A DNA stretch of 64,000 nucleotides from positions 39,866,278-39,930,277 of the forward strand of contig NC_088784.1 of NCBI RefSeq assembly GCF_958450345.1, given 5' to 3'. This DNA is from Calliphora vicina. Taxonomy: Eukaryota > Arthropoda > Insecta > Diptera > Calliphoridae. A program made the translations under genes and the position numbers. This document shows positions 12,380 through 24,654 of this stretch, piece after piece. Position 1 is the first letter of the stretch; each line of letters starts with the position of its first letter. The notes under the pieces were generated by a model. The model was given only the letters and a program-made list of their open reading frames with translations, was not told where the DNA came from and did no database searches.

Positions 12380-12790
12380 AAAAAAACTGCTTAAGGGTAG
12401 CTCGTAGTACATTTTTAGACCGATTTCAAAATTCTAAACAATTATGGAGAGGCAAAGAATTAAGATTCAATAAAATGTATGTATACAATATATATTCCAT
12501 GAAATTAGGTAAGTTTTTATAAAAAGTTTCGCATTTATTTTTCTTTTTTAAATTCAACAATAGTAATTTTAGATTTTTTAATTTTTCTTTAATGTGAACC
12601 TATTTTTTGCACAGTGTTTTAAAGACAATTATAAGTAGAATTTTGCATTTTATATTTGCAAAAGTTATTAAACTTTTTTCGAAAAAATTTACATTTTTGC
12701 TTTTTTATTCAAATACTAAAAAATGTAATAATGAAAAGTTGAATAACTTTTACAATTTTCATCCGATTTGAAAAATTAAAACCATATTTT
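12380..12790. repeat. Dispersed AT-rich repeat, copy 1 (partner at 26095-26535)
   Basis: It shares long near-identical stretches with 26095-26535 in the same orientation, for example TTTTTAGACCGATTTCAAAA, ATGGAGAGGCA and AAGTTTTTATAAAAAGTTTC, then the AGTTGAATAACTTTTA stretch. No open frame. Confidence 0.7.
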
Positions 12791-13220
12791 GTTAAATGGT
12801 ACAAATTATTATAAGCTTTCATATCAAAATCAGCAACGAAAAGCTACAAAAATCAAAATCAATACTAATAACTTATAACTTACAAATGTACAGCTGCGAT
12901 ATAAATAATAGCAGCGCAGCTGAAATTATTGTTAAAAAAAAAAAACCAAATTCTATAATCGATAAATTGTTTCCTATATAAGGCTATATCACCAAATTAT
13001 TTTTAAACGATCGTCTGAAGTACCTACTTTAAGGCACATATAAAATTATCTGCCGCAATTTTCCGATTAAAAAAAAAAACAAATAATGAGTGATAAGACC
13101 ACATATCACGAAATTTTTGATATATGGCTTAAAACACCCGAAAATGAGAGGCTTGATCGTTCCGTAAATCATATTTGTTGAAAAATAAGCAGTAGTAAGT
13201 AGCTCTAATTCTGATATATA

Positions 13221-16200
13221 TTACACAGTGCAACAGTGAAAAAAACACAAGATCATGACAGTATAGGTTCGACTCTACTACCAAAGGGTTGTAAAACCCT
13301 ATACTCAGTTTGTCCATTTTGGTAACCGATTTTTTTTTTGGCCCCCAAAGTTTCTGAAAATCAGTGGGGCCTCTAAAAAAGGTGTCGTCAGTTTTTGGTT
13401 AACAGCTAATTCAGACTTTGTGATACGGCTTAACTTTATATGGCAATAATATAGATAAGAGTCTGCCAAATAAATATAGGAAGAAAAAATTTTTTTTTTA
13501 CTTTTTTAGAATAACTTCCAGGGTCGATTAATTTTTCACTAAAAATATTTAGCAAAGTTGTAGCTACGGTAAAGTTGAACAACTCTTGAGAACATATCAA
13601 TGCATTCTGAATGTGTCTAGTCACTCTACATAGCACATATAGATCACTTTGTACCTTAACAATTTTCGTTTTTCCTAAAACAACGATTTTTTTGTTAAAA
13701 TAGTATGATCAAGTCCACACTTCTATGTTGTGCTGTATTATTTACTCGGCTGAGGTGTTCGGAATGGGGATCAGTGGGTGGACCCTCAATGTCACACATT
13801 TATAAAAAAATTGCCAAAAAGTCATTTATGATCCGAATGAGCTGAAATTTCGGTACCGTGAAATAACTCCCAAATGAAATAACTCCCCACGAAAAGATGA
13901 AATAACAACCAACAAATTTTTCATACAACTTAGGACTTATTTCATTATGAAACAACTCCTAACGCATAGGGAGTTATTTCATAATTTTTTGTTGGGAGTT
14001 ATTTCATAATGCAATAACTCCCAATGAAATTTTTGTTGGGTTTTATTTCATTTTATTTTGGGAATTAGGAGTTATTTCACTGTATTGGGAGTTATTTCAT
14101 TTTTGTTGGGTTCTACTTTGTAAAAGCAGAACCCATAAATATCAAAAACTGGCTTCACTCAGAAAAGTTTTTTGCATTGCCGACCTTCGGCCGGGCGCAA
14201 AGTTTTTCTCCTCTGGGGTGTATCAAAAACCGGCTTCGCTCAGAAAAGATTCTTTTTACATCGTCGGCCTTTGTGAGGTTGCAACGATTTCTTAATCTGG
14301 TGCGAAATGCAAATCGGCTTTCTGAAATATTATAAAACCTTTCTGCAATGAAAGAAATCCTTTCTGAGCGAAACCAGATTTTGATACACCCCGGAGGAGA
14401 AAACCTTATACACTCCAGAGGAGAAAACCATAGCGCCTGACCGAAGGCCGTCAATACAAAACAAATTTTCTGGGTAAAGCCCGTTTTTGACATATCCCAA
14501 AGGAGTAAAACTTTGCGCTACGCCATAGGCCCGCAATGCAAAAAATGTTTGGTAAGTGAAGAATAAATTCACTTTTGAAGTTCCTTTTTTTAGATTACAT
14601 AAATAAATTGCTTCTGATTGGGAATTATTTCATTTCTATTGGGATTTATTTCATTGGGAGTTATTTCGCTTTTTTGTCAGTAATATTTTTAAAATTATGA
14701 AACCGTCGATTATTGGGAGTAATTTCATTTTACCCTTTGGTAGTTATTTCATTTATCAAGTTTGGGAATTATTTCATTTTTGATGGGAATTATTTCAGAG
14801 GGAGTTATTTCATTGGGAGTTATTTCATTTGGGAGCTATTTTACGGTACCGAAATTTCAAATATAGATAGACCTTGAGAAGGTCTACAAAAAATATGGTT
14901 TTATCTGTAGTTATCCCTTTTATTTCAAGAGATATTTAGGTTTAATATTTTTTTAGATTTTGCCCGATCTTTTTTTCTTATTTTATATATGATGGGCCTA
15001 CGAAAGGTCGAAATTTGTTTTTTTATATATGACTTATATTTGCGATAAAATTCTAAAGAAAATAAAACAAACCTGATAACAATTATTTCGACCTTATAAA
15101 AAGTTACACGCATCCAAAGTTGAAGCATTTTTTTATATATTTAAACTTTGTATGCGTGTGTTTTTTAAGTTTTTTCCCCATATTTTTTCTTTTATAAAAA
15201 ACTAATTTTCTTCGGGACTATATAAATTTGTTTATGATCTGGAAAGAGAACTTAATGCAAAAATGTATAAAGTAAAATTTGACTAACTTAAGCGGACATT
15301 GTACCCCCCAGCCCTATCCAAACTTGGCCAATTTTGAAAAAAAAATTTAGGTTTGAATAAAAAATTCTAAAAACGCAAAGCACCGATCCTCAAAAACTCA
15401 TCATATTTGTATAGCCCTATATGTTGTTTATATACATACAAAACGTTTTTACTATCATGCTGTAAATAACGTCAAAGTGGGCTATTTTCTAAAAAAAAAA
15501 CTCAGTTTTTGGATCAAATTTTCGACGTTTTAGGAATATCGGTGTTTGAAAACAAAGAATGGCAACATTAGTGATGCCATTGACTTAAGAACATTTAGAT
15601 CTATATTACTTCCAAATTTTATTGTGATGTCTGTAACTGTTCAAATTTTACATTAATTCAATTTTTTATTTTTCTTGATGGAAAATCACCATTTTAAAAT
15701 ATTGTTAGTTTTTAAGGTAAATGACGTCCGAAAAATCACAAAATTAATTCATTTCACTAAAATGTGAATCTTCAAGTCGTAAGGTTTCCACTGATGTCAA
15801 AAACTTATATAAAAATCTTATATTTATTCTTCAGAAGCTCCACAAATTTTTTTTATATCTTGCATCAAGACGGTGTTGCGTAATCAGGATTGGGTAACGT
15901 GATGGGCCCGGATCATACTGATAATTATTTGCCCATTCTTTCTTATTCCAGCACAATAGAGAAGTACAAACTCGAACATACATTTTTAACAAAAAATTTT
16001 TGTTTCAGAGTCAAAAAATAGTAAAAAACTAAAATTTGTAAGCTACAAAGTGATTTTTGACAGCTATTTAGAGTGCCTAGATATGTTCAGATTGCATTGA
16101 TATGTTCACAAGACTTTTTCAGATTTGCCGTAGCTACAACATTAGTAAATATTGTTAGTGAAAAATTAGAAGTCCCTGGAAGTTAATCTGAAAAAAGGAA

Positions 16201-16445
16201 AAAAAAAATTTAACAAAATTTATTTGGCAGACTCTTTGCTATATTATTGCCATATAAAGATAAGCCGTATCACAAAGTCTGAATTAGCTGTTAGCCAAAA
16301 ACTGATGACACTGATTTTCAGAAACTTTGGGGGCCCATAAAAAAAATCGGTCACCAAAATGGACAAAGTGAGTATAGGGTTTTATTACCCTTTGGTAGTA
16401 GAGTCGAACCTATACTGTCATGATCTTGTGTTTTTCCAAATGTCT
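13221..16445. mobile_element. 3.2-kb element with ~430-bp inverted arms, interrupted
   Basis: Arms 13241-13678 and 16018-16445 are inverted copies of each other (for example CAAGATCATGACAGTATAGG and its inverse near 16416-16436; TCTGAATTAGCTGTTA at 16280). Its left edge carries TTACACAGTGCAACA. The centre, 13780-13850 plus 14851-15430, is collinear with 24655-25260. A 999-bp element has inserted at 13852-14850. No intact frame remains. Confidence 0.7.
13844..14858. mobile_element. 999-bp DNA element with 8-bp target duplication and GGGAGTTATTTCATT iterations
   Basis: The body 13852-14850 is flanked by GAAATTTC (13844-13851, 14851-14858). Its ends are GGTACCGTGAAATAACTCCC and inverted GGTACCGTAAAATAGCTCCC. 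The uninterrupted related copy near 24715-24730 shows the empty site. Both flanks carry many copies of GGGAGTTATTTCATT (inverted on the left). The GC-richer core (about 14150-14540) has imperfect repeated blocks with CCGGCTTCGCTCAGAAAAG. Minus-strand frames in the core are repeat-derived and resemble no family. An 8-bp duplication fits hAT- or P-like elements; the ends fit neither obviously. Confidence 0.75.
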
Positions 16446-16749
16446 TCCTTTGTTACATAGTGTTATGAGCAATTAAATTTTTTTGTAAAAAATGTGTATA
16501 CATATGTATTAGATTTAAGCTAAGGTGGAAAGCGGTAAACCGATCAAAACGTGATTTTGTGATTTTTTTTGCCTGGTTAAGCACAAACATTGAAATTTCG
16601 CAATTTATTTACTCGCCGCTTTTTTACTTTTTGATTATCCAACGCGAATAATAAAGATTTATATTGGCCTAGTAACACCTTGTACCAAAATTCATAAGTC
16701 TAGCTTCATTTTCCAAGATATTTAATTTTGTCTCCCTAGAATGGCTAAA

Positions 16750-17521
16750 TCTTACACTGTGCTTTGTTCTTTAAAATAGCGTCACAGCGTTTTTTCATGG
16801 AGTCTACAAGTTTTTGGATCAATGTCCTGCTGGGAGTTCCATCTGAGAGGATTTTAAGAATATCTACATACTGGGGGCATTCATGATATTTTTTATCCAA
16901 TATATCGGACCAACACCATAATATCAGAAACATGCCCACACCATTATACTTGAGCCTCATTAATTAGCAGTTTTAACTATAAATCGCAGGTCATATTCCT
17001 TGTTTGGAGGTCCACATATTGCCGAGATCCTCTTCCGCCATATAAAACAATTTTTGATTCGTCTGACCACAAAATGTTGAGCCACTTTTCATTGGGCCAT
17101 GTCACATGAAATTTTGCAAATTCGTTTTTTGGCATGTGTTTTTTTTAAGTGATATAGCTCTTGGGCTTCTTGCGTGCAAATATTGTTTACTTAGAATTTA
17201 CACTTCTTTTGATAGCAGGAGTTACTAACGGCTTTCTTCCACGTGATTCGGTCTTTTCTTCAAATAATATGGCGTTCCGAATCATTTTGGCTGAGCAACC
17301 TAGAATATTTTGAATTTCTCTGTATTTTTTTCCTTCAGAGATAATTTTTTTAATAATGGTACGTTTTTCCTCCATACAATGCTTTGCCCGCATTGTCAAT
17401 ATACTTGTTTATCAATAAATATAAATTTTTCTTACTTTTAGAAAAAAAAATTCTTCTAAAAACTTTATTAAAATATGTTAATTTTGCACTTTTCTAAAAA
17501 ACTGCTATTATTTGGACTGCT
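16750..17521 (-). pseudogene. Decayed Tc1-like transposase
   Basis: On the minus strand a helix-turn-helix segment (KRTIIKKIISEG.KYREIQ, GCSAKMI, then RGRKP; 17187-17399) is followed, with frame breaks, by THAKKR, WPNEKWLNILWSDESKIV and YGGRGSRQYV (about 17120-17000). Then come SIMVWACF..YYGVGPIYWI (about 16940-16900) and QKLVDSMKKRCDAIL..NK (about 16830-16760). The order matches Tc1 transposases. Two stretches are deleted, including the region of the last catalytic acidic residue, so it is dead. The right edge at 17499-17521 (inverted GCAGTCCAAATAATAGCAGT) looks like a Tc1 terminus. Confidence 0.8.
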
Positions 17522-18958
17522 TGTAAAACCGAACTAAAAAGACAACGCAAAAATTTTAAAGAAAGAAAAAAGAATTTATAAAATTTACAGTTATATTTTT
17601 GTTATTGCTTCTTTAAAGTAAAAAAAAAAACAAAAAGCAATGGAATTCCAAAAAGCAACATATAACGAGTTATACACTTTAAAAAATTTAAAGTCGGATT
17701 ACAACTGACTGGTTTACAGGTCGATAAGTTGACGAACATCACTGTAAACTGTTTTTTTTTTTTTTTAATAATTTCTGAATTTGGTGGTGTTTCAGAAATG
17801 TTTTCATACAATTTGTAATCGTGATATTAATCATATTTAATTGAATAAATTATTTGTAATTAAATTACAATATAATTTAATGATATGTAAAATATGTTAA
17901 TTATTTGTGCGTGTTTTCCACAAATAACAAGTAAGAAAGTGTAGAATAATAATATACACCGATATCATTATAAACCGTTTTCTTTTAAAATTGTTGGGCC
18001 TTATATGGAAGATATGAACAAATTGTCAGAAAATTTGGTGTCATGATTTGCTTATATATACATATTTCTGCTGAATTTTGTTTGGATACCAACATATTTC
18101 AGAGATTTCTGATCATTAATGAAATTTTCGAGAGTGGTCCTTATATACACTCTAATCAATATTCCTGTAAATTTACTCCATTTATAGTAGATAACTTTTC
18201 GCCTACTATAATTAGGATAAAAATACATGTTGTGCTTAAATTCAAAAATTTAAACACATTGTGTGTAAAAACAAGTAAGAGTACTATATTCGGCCGTGCC
18301 GAATCTTGAATACCCTCCACCTAAATATGATGATATAAAAGCTGAAATAATATAACAATTGTTAGAAAGACTAGTTTACGCAGAAGATATTTTATTTCAA
18401 ATGTACAAAAAGTTGTATCTAATTCAGCAATTTATAACTGAAATTCCTATTAGAACGTTTGACACAGTTAATTATTGTCTTTTAATTGAGAAATTGTCGT
18501 CTAAATTTAATTCTTCTAAATCTTCGTGTAAATTATTATTTTCTTACATAGGTAACCGTAAACATTTTGTTGGAACTGGGTTAAACGATCTACAATATCT
18601 GAGTGTCAAAGTGGCGCACAGTGGTATGAGAAAAAAAAGAGGGAAATAAATCTGCAACTTCTAAACCCTTAGTCCGATTTTAATGAAATTTTACATGCGC
18701 AAAGGGGAAGTGTTGTCGAGTTTAAGTCTGGACCTCATGAAATGAAATTTAACAATTTATATACTTAATAATTAGTTAATACGTTTGGATCAACATTTTT
18801 CCCTTTTAACCTCAAGTGAAGAAACAGAGTATAAAAAAAGGGTATACAAATATATTTAGACAAATTTCAAAATATTTGGTTGTGGGACTTATGCGGGAGC
18901 TATGGCCTATTATGATTCGATTGTCATAAAATATTTTTACGTGATTTTTATGTATTTA
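17522..18958. other. AT-rich sequence with fragments of dispersed repeats
   Basis: It contains repeat edges AACAAGTAAGAAAGTGTAG (17930) and CAAGTAAGAGTACTATATTCGG (18271), and a unit starting GCACAGTGGTATGAG (18613) that recurs at 54665. Frames at 18043-18309 and 18359-18649 lie in these repeats and match no family. Confidence 0.45.
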
Positions 18959-19330
18959 TTAGAGTGACAGCCGATTTTTTTTTAGATTTCAAAGAGTGCC
19001 GGGTGGAATATTGTGACACTAGGCCTAAATGTTAAGTGCTGAAAATTTGAGCCAAATCGGTCAACGATTTCTGGACGCGCATCGAGGTCAAAGTTCAGAT
19101 ATATGCAAAATTATACTATTTATATGGAATAAATAGGTGAAACTCGTTAAATTTCTGCATTGTTTTCTAGAAATGTATAGATTTATTTATATTAATGAAT
19201 ATTACATTAAAAAAATTTTTTGGAAGTTAATCCTGCATCTCCTTTGGGTCAAAATGACCCAAAAACTGTATTATCGCCAAAATTCGGAAAAAATGCAAAT
19301 TTTTTAGATATTTTAACAATTTTGCTACTA

Positions 19331-21120
19331 AATAAATACTAGGGATGCCAAACGGGACTGGGTTTTACAAATCCCGGGATTCGGGATTTTAGAAATGTAA
19401 ATCCCGGGATCCCGGGATTTTTCGGGACCCCGGGATTTTTCGGGATCCCGGGATTTTTCGGGATTTCGGGATTTTTCGGGACTTCGGGATTTTAGTTAAA
19501 CGTCAAAAACATCAAATTCAACAATAAAAACTATTTATTTCGTTAATATGAATAAGAAACAATAAGGGTACTCATTTAAACGCTTAAGTTTCCCATTTGT
19601 GCAAATGGGCAAATTTGCGCGACATGTTTCATGAACCCACCTTTTCAATTTCGTGCATGTTTATACAGAAAATTTATATTTGTCAAATAAAAATACATAA
19701 ATTCAACAAAAGCTTTAATAATTTTTTTTCAAATTGTATAAATTTTAATTTTAAAATGTTGAATGAAAGTTAAATCTTTGGAACAAACAGTGGTATACAT
19801 AGTTTGGAGGACTTTGTTTATGTTCTAGCTGTTGGTTAATGTTTTCATACACAATGTCATTTAATACAATCATTCTGTTCCAAAATTACACAATTTTCAC
19901 ATGCACAAAATTATTATATTTTATTTGATTTTTATTTCTTATAAATAAAAGTAAACAAAAGCAGCTGATTCATCAAATGCACAATAAATTCAAGTTTGCG
20001 AGTCTAAATTGTCGCGCAAACTTATCGGAGTTGTGCAAACGAATTTCCATACATTTTTTGACATTTAATTTGCGAGAGTGTAAAAATGCACAGATTGCAC
20101 AGTTTGCGAGGCTTTTAAGCGTTTACATGAGGACCCTTAATATAACAAAGCAAAAACTAATGCATTGAAAAAAAATAAATTTAACCGTGATAAATCCATA
20201 ACAAAATTTAAAATTGTATAACTTTTGTATTGAGTACATATGCCATATTCATAGCAAGAGGATTTTTAGGAAAGCGTACATTGCCCTTACTATCAGACCA
20301 ATCGTGTTAAAATTGGTAATGAAGTTTAAAAGTTATTTGCAATTGAAACTGCACAATTTTTGTCGAAAATGTTTGTTCCATCCCTATATTAATATTAATA
20401 TTAAAAATAAAAAGTATTGTTTTATTATATTACAAAAAATGTCTTCCTGTCTGTTAAAAACACGATAGGGCACAGACGAAAGAAGCCAGCTGGTATTGAA
20501 AATGGTCCATGATTTCCCCTAGCCCCATACAATTGTCTCCCGGAATATTGTTTGAGCAGTCATTAATATGTTGAATATACGCCAATCCTTAAAAAATTGT
20601 GCACAAAATAAGTTCTAAGTACTCCGAAATTATACTGTAAAGTATTGCGGAAATCGGGCTACATTTGTCCCTAGTCCAAATTGGCTTATAATAATTAATA
20701 TCGTAATGAAATTGGTCATAAACAAGTTGTATATGAAAATAAACCCATCTACCAACTTTTGTGAGGTCCAGTCCAAAATATTTTATTGTCAATAAATAAT
20801 TTGTATATAATGATATTAACATAAATTTCGATATAAGTCATTCATTCATAAATGCCAATCAAGTCTCCATTGATGGTGGGTATACAAGATTCGGCGAGAT
20901 TAGAATTATAAGTATGCTGAAATTTAGCTTTCTATGTATTTTAGAAGCTTGAAAAATCTTCCTGAAAATATCAAAAATCTTGTAATATTCCGGGATTCGT
21001 TAATCCCGAAAAATCCCGGGATTCTTTTTCACAAATCCCGGGATTCGGGAAATCCCGATCCCGAAAAATCCCGGGATTTTCGGGATCGGGATTTCGGGAT
21101 TGGCATCCCTAATAAATACT
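19331..21120. mobile_element. 1770-bp DNA element with 10-bp target duplication and CCCGGGAT subterminal repeats
   Basis: AATAAATACT at 19331-19340 and 21111-21120 flanks ends AGGGATGCCAAACGGGA and inverted AGGGATGCCAATCCCGA. Just inside both ends are iterated, palindromic TCCCGGGATT blocks. The 19500-20940 interior is AT-rich with no transposase frame. Duplications of 9-11 bp are typical of Mutator-like elements; an hAT origin with 8 bp is less well supported. Confidence 0.75.
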
Positions 21121-21322
21121 TTTGCAATTGAATGCAAAAGAATCGAAATGTGTACGTAATTATCGTTGTAATGAGATATAAATGACAAAATTTGATTAAA
21201 AAATGTTAAAGTTATTACAAATTCTCCAGACCATTAACTTGTTTCAGGCCACTTGAACAAAAAATTTAGGAAAAAAAATTAACATATTTCAAGAAAAATT
21301 AAAATAAAAGCTAATTTTTATT

Positions 21323-22027
21323 TAAAATATATCCGTATTTACTTGTGTATGAGTTTTTGTCTTCGTAGGATACCGTTAACCTATTCGCAGGTATGGCCAA
21401 AAAAAAATATTTTTTTTAACGGCTGTTTCAAATCTCAATTTTCAAATTTTTAAAAATTTTGTTAAACAAATTTCAGAATCTTTTGATCATCACATTGGGA
21501 TTTATTGAGATCAAAATAGTCTCATTAAAATCGGCCCAAAAATATATAACATTTCGCTATCTTTTCTTTAGAAATTCAAAATATTGAAAAATTTGACCTT
21601 TCACGATTTAAGGTTATCGTTTTCCGATTTTAGTAAAACTTCCAGACCATATTTAAAATTACAAGGACTATAATATTATGAATAGGTTTTACTTAAAGTT
21701 TACAACATTAAGGAAATTGGGCTCATTCGCCTAAATATGGACAAAAAATTAGTTTTTCTTGAAAATCGCAAAATTTAAATCGCAGGTACGGAAAAACTGT
21801 ATTGACATAATTTTTTCATATTTTTATTCCCTATTTTGATCTCAATAAATCCCAATGTGATGCTCAAAAAATTCTGAAATTTGTTTAACAAAATTTTTAA
21901 AAATTTGAAAATGGAAATTTTAAAATGCCGTTAAAAAAAATAATTTTTTTTGGCCATACCTGCGAATAGGTTAACGGTATCCTACGAAGACAAAAACTCA
22001 TACACAAGTAAATACGGATATATTTTA
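21323..22027. repeat. Long hairpin, ~180-bp inverted arms
   Basis: The arms (about 21323-21510 and 21850-22027) are nearly perfect inverses: ATACCGTTAACCTATTCGCA at the left and its inverse at 21961-21985. The arm similarity decays toward the loop. It is followed by a (TATAATA)n stretch at 22025-22100. Confidence 0.8.
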
Positions 22028-22249
22028 AATAATATATTTTATAATATATTTATTAATAATATATATAATATATAATATATTTTAAAAAAAAAATATATAA
22101 TAAAAATGTTTATTTTTGCATATATCTGCACTTTGACCTCGATGCGCGTCCAGAAATCGTTGACCGATTTGGCTCAAATTTTCAGCACTTAATATTTAGG
22201 CCTAGTGTCACAATAATTTTTTCCATACAACTGATTGTCACTTTAGTAT

Positions 22250-23470
22250 TTATATGAGAGCTGTGGCCAATTATGGACCAATATTCACAAAATTCAGTAT
22301 TATGATTTTTGAATACAAATTACTGATCTATGTACTATTTTAGTTTAATATATGGATGCTATGACCTATTATGGTCCTAAGTAGTTAAGGGCTATTTTTG
22401 TAGAATTTCATATAAACAACGCAATTAACAAGAGTGGACCTTATGTGGGAGCTATGCCGAATTATGCACCAATATTTAAAAAATCTTGTAGTACAATTCT
22501 TGGACACAAATTACTGATCGGTGTAAAATTTTGGTTGAGTGTAGTTTTTTATGGATATTTGTGCGGGGTAATGTGTTTTCCTGAAGTAGTTCTTATATGG
22601 AGGTTATGACCAATTATGGGCTTATCATCATAAAATTTCGTACATCGATTTTTGTATATATTGAATAAATTTGTTTTGAATTTCAACCTGATAACTATAT
22701 TTGTAAGAAATTTATGAGGATATTAGTGATTTTCGGCAGTGGACCTTATATGGGAGCTATGGTTAAATATGGACCGATATTCACAAAATCCAGAAGTATG
22801 ATTACTGGATTCAAATTACTGGATCTGTGCGTAATTTAATTTTGATATCGATATGTTTTTAATACTTTTTAAGGTTAATATCTTTTTTCGGAAATGGGCC
22901 TTATAGGGGAGCTATGACCAATTATCGGCCAATCTGCATAAAATTTGGTACAGTGATATCTATATATATGAGTATAATTTTTGTCGAATTTTAGCATGAT
23001 AAATTTATTTATAAGAGATTTATGAGTACTTAACTGATTTTTGGAAGTGGACATTATATGGGAGCTATGGTCAAATATGGATCGATATTCACAAAATCCA
23101 GTAGTATGATTTCTAAATATAAACTATGGATGTGTGTGAAATTTTGTTTTGATATTGATATTTTTTTAGATATTTATGTAGGATATTGTGTTTTTCGGAA
23201 GTGGTCCTTATATGGGAGCTATAACCAATTATAGGCCGATCTTCATAGAATTAGGTTCAGCGATTTTGGAATATATGGGGATTATTCATGTCGAATTTCA
23301 ACTTCATAGCGATATTTATAAGACATTTATGCTTATTTAAGAGATTTTCGGAAGTGTACTTTATAGGGGGGCTATGGTCAAATATGGGCCGATAAACGAA
23401 AAATTTTGCAGTAGTATGGGGGCTAGGAGAAATCATGGACCGATTCTTATAATTTTCACCAGAGTTACTC
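22250..23470. repeat. Tandem array with ~153-bp period (306-bp two-unit pattern)
   Basis: GGGAGCTATG or a close variant recurs at about 22464, 22600, 22751, 22908, 23061, 23214 and 23370. Odd and even units differ: one type reads GGTCAAATATGGACCGATAT, the other GACCAATTATGGGCCGAT. This gives an alternating higher-order pattern. It belongs to the dispersed repeat ending near 23830. No coding capacity. Confidence 0.75.
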
Positions 23471-24654
23471 CTTTTATCATAAAAGTAACGAGCTGCAAAT
23501 GTCCAAAAATATGTGAAAATTATCAATTTTTTTTTTTAGGTTGTCCCACATTTTCATTCATAACTTTGGTTCCACTGTACCGATTTCGCTGATTTTCAAT
23601 ACCAAACTGCTTAGGACAATAATAAACATTTTTCTTGCAACTCTACTAAGTTTGTTTGCGTATTTTGGACGGGAGCGTGTTTTACACAGACGGACATGAC
23701 TCAATCGACTTAGAATTGCATAAGGATTAATAATATATATACTTTGTTGGGTCTCAGATGAATATTTCTCAATGTTACACACGGAATGACAAACTTATAT
23801 ATACCCTCATTCACCACTTATGGTGGTGGAGGGTTTTTATTGTGATGTCTGTAATTGTGGAAAGAGCACTTAGTGTTAAACAATCTTCAAAATGCCAGAA
23901 ATATAGTATGTATCTTCCAGTTATGGGAGATAATCTTTTACGGAATCTAATTTATACTCACAATTTGACAAACTTTATATCTTGCATGTTGCAGTATTTG
24001 ATTTTCCTTTGCACTATTGAAATATTTTTTTAAACAATTTTAATTCGTTTTTGTACAAATTTCTTTATTACAAATGTTTTTAACAATAAAAAATAAAAGT
24101 TTTGATAATGTAATAGCACGATTGCAATATGTATTTGTGTTTAAAACATAAATTTTACGCACAATTTATGTAATTATAAATTTAATTTATATTCTATCTA
24201 TTATATAATCTTTCTACAAAATTAAGTAGAAAGATTTAGGTTTACATAAAACTTGTTTATGAAAAATTGAATCATATTTTTCTAGAATACACTTATAGTC
24301 CAGCTGGTCTGAATTTTTTTTACAGTGGGTCAAAGTTTTAATTTTTTGATCAAAGGGAGCAGTATACTAACTGAAAAAAATGTTGTATGTTAATGTCTAA
24401 GAATTCTTATTGTCAGAGTTATATTGTGGAATTTTATGGGGATCATTTTTGTGGAAGATCTTAACCCTCTAGCTCCTCTCCTTAGGGGACAATTTGACCC
24501 TTTTTTCGAGAAAATGAAAAAAAGTCCTTTCAAAAAGGACATTTAAGGATTAAAATATTCGACGAAAATGTTTGCCGGAAAATTACAGTGGGGGTCACCA
24601 AAGATGCCAAAGATGTAGATAAAGCACTTTACGCTTAATTAATAAAATTGCACG
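23471..24654. other. End of dispersed repeat and AT-rich sequence
   Basis: The dispersed repeat ends with TATACCCTCATTCACC (23799) and GGTGGTGGAGGG. 24300-24600 includes a stretch also found at 56690-56760 (TCAGAGTTATATTGT, then AATTTTATGGG). No gene seen. Confidence 0.5.

Larger units (their letters stand above)
18959..22246. mobile_element. Inverted-repeat element with AGTGACA ends, itself interrupted
   Basis: The body is 18963-22242, with TTAG on both sides. The arms share TGTGACACTAGGCCTAAAT and GATGCGCGTCCAGAAATCGT with their inverses (about 18963-19115 and 22120-22242). It interrupts the dispersed repeat running from 18800 to 23830. A related uninterrupted stretch at 57170-57260 supports the insertion point. 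It contains the 1770-bp insertion at 19341-21110 and the long hairpin at 21323-22027. Confidence 0.68.

Noticed and set aside
14155..14572. Two minus-strand frames of 112 and 80 codons
   Set aside because: They lie in the repeated core of the 999-bp transposon and resemble no protein family; frames arise from repeated GC-richer blocks.
18043..18649. Two plus-strand frames of 88 and 96 codons
   Set aside because: They fall in fragments of dispersed repeats and show no recognisable domain.
22250..23470. CRISPR-like array
   Set aside because: The units are contiguous 153-bp repeats without short direct repeats and unique spacers, and the genome is eukaryotic.
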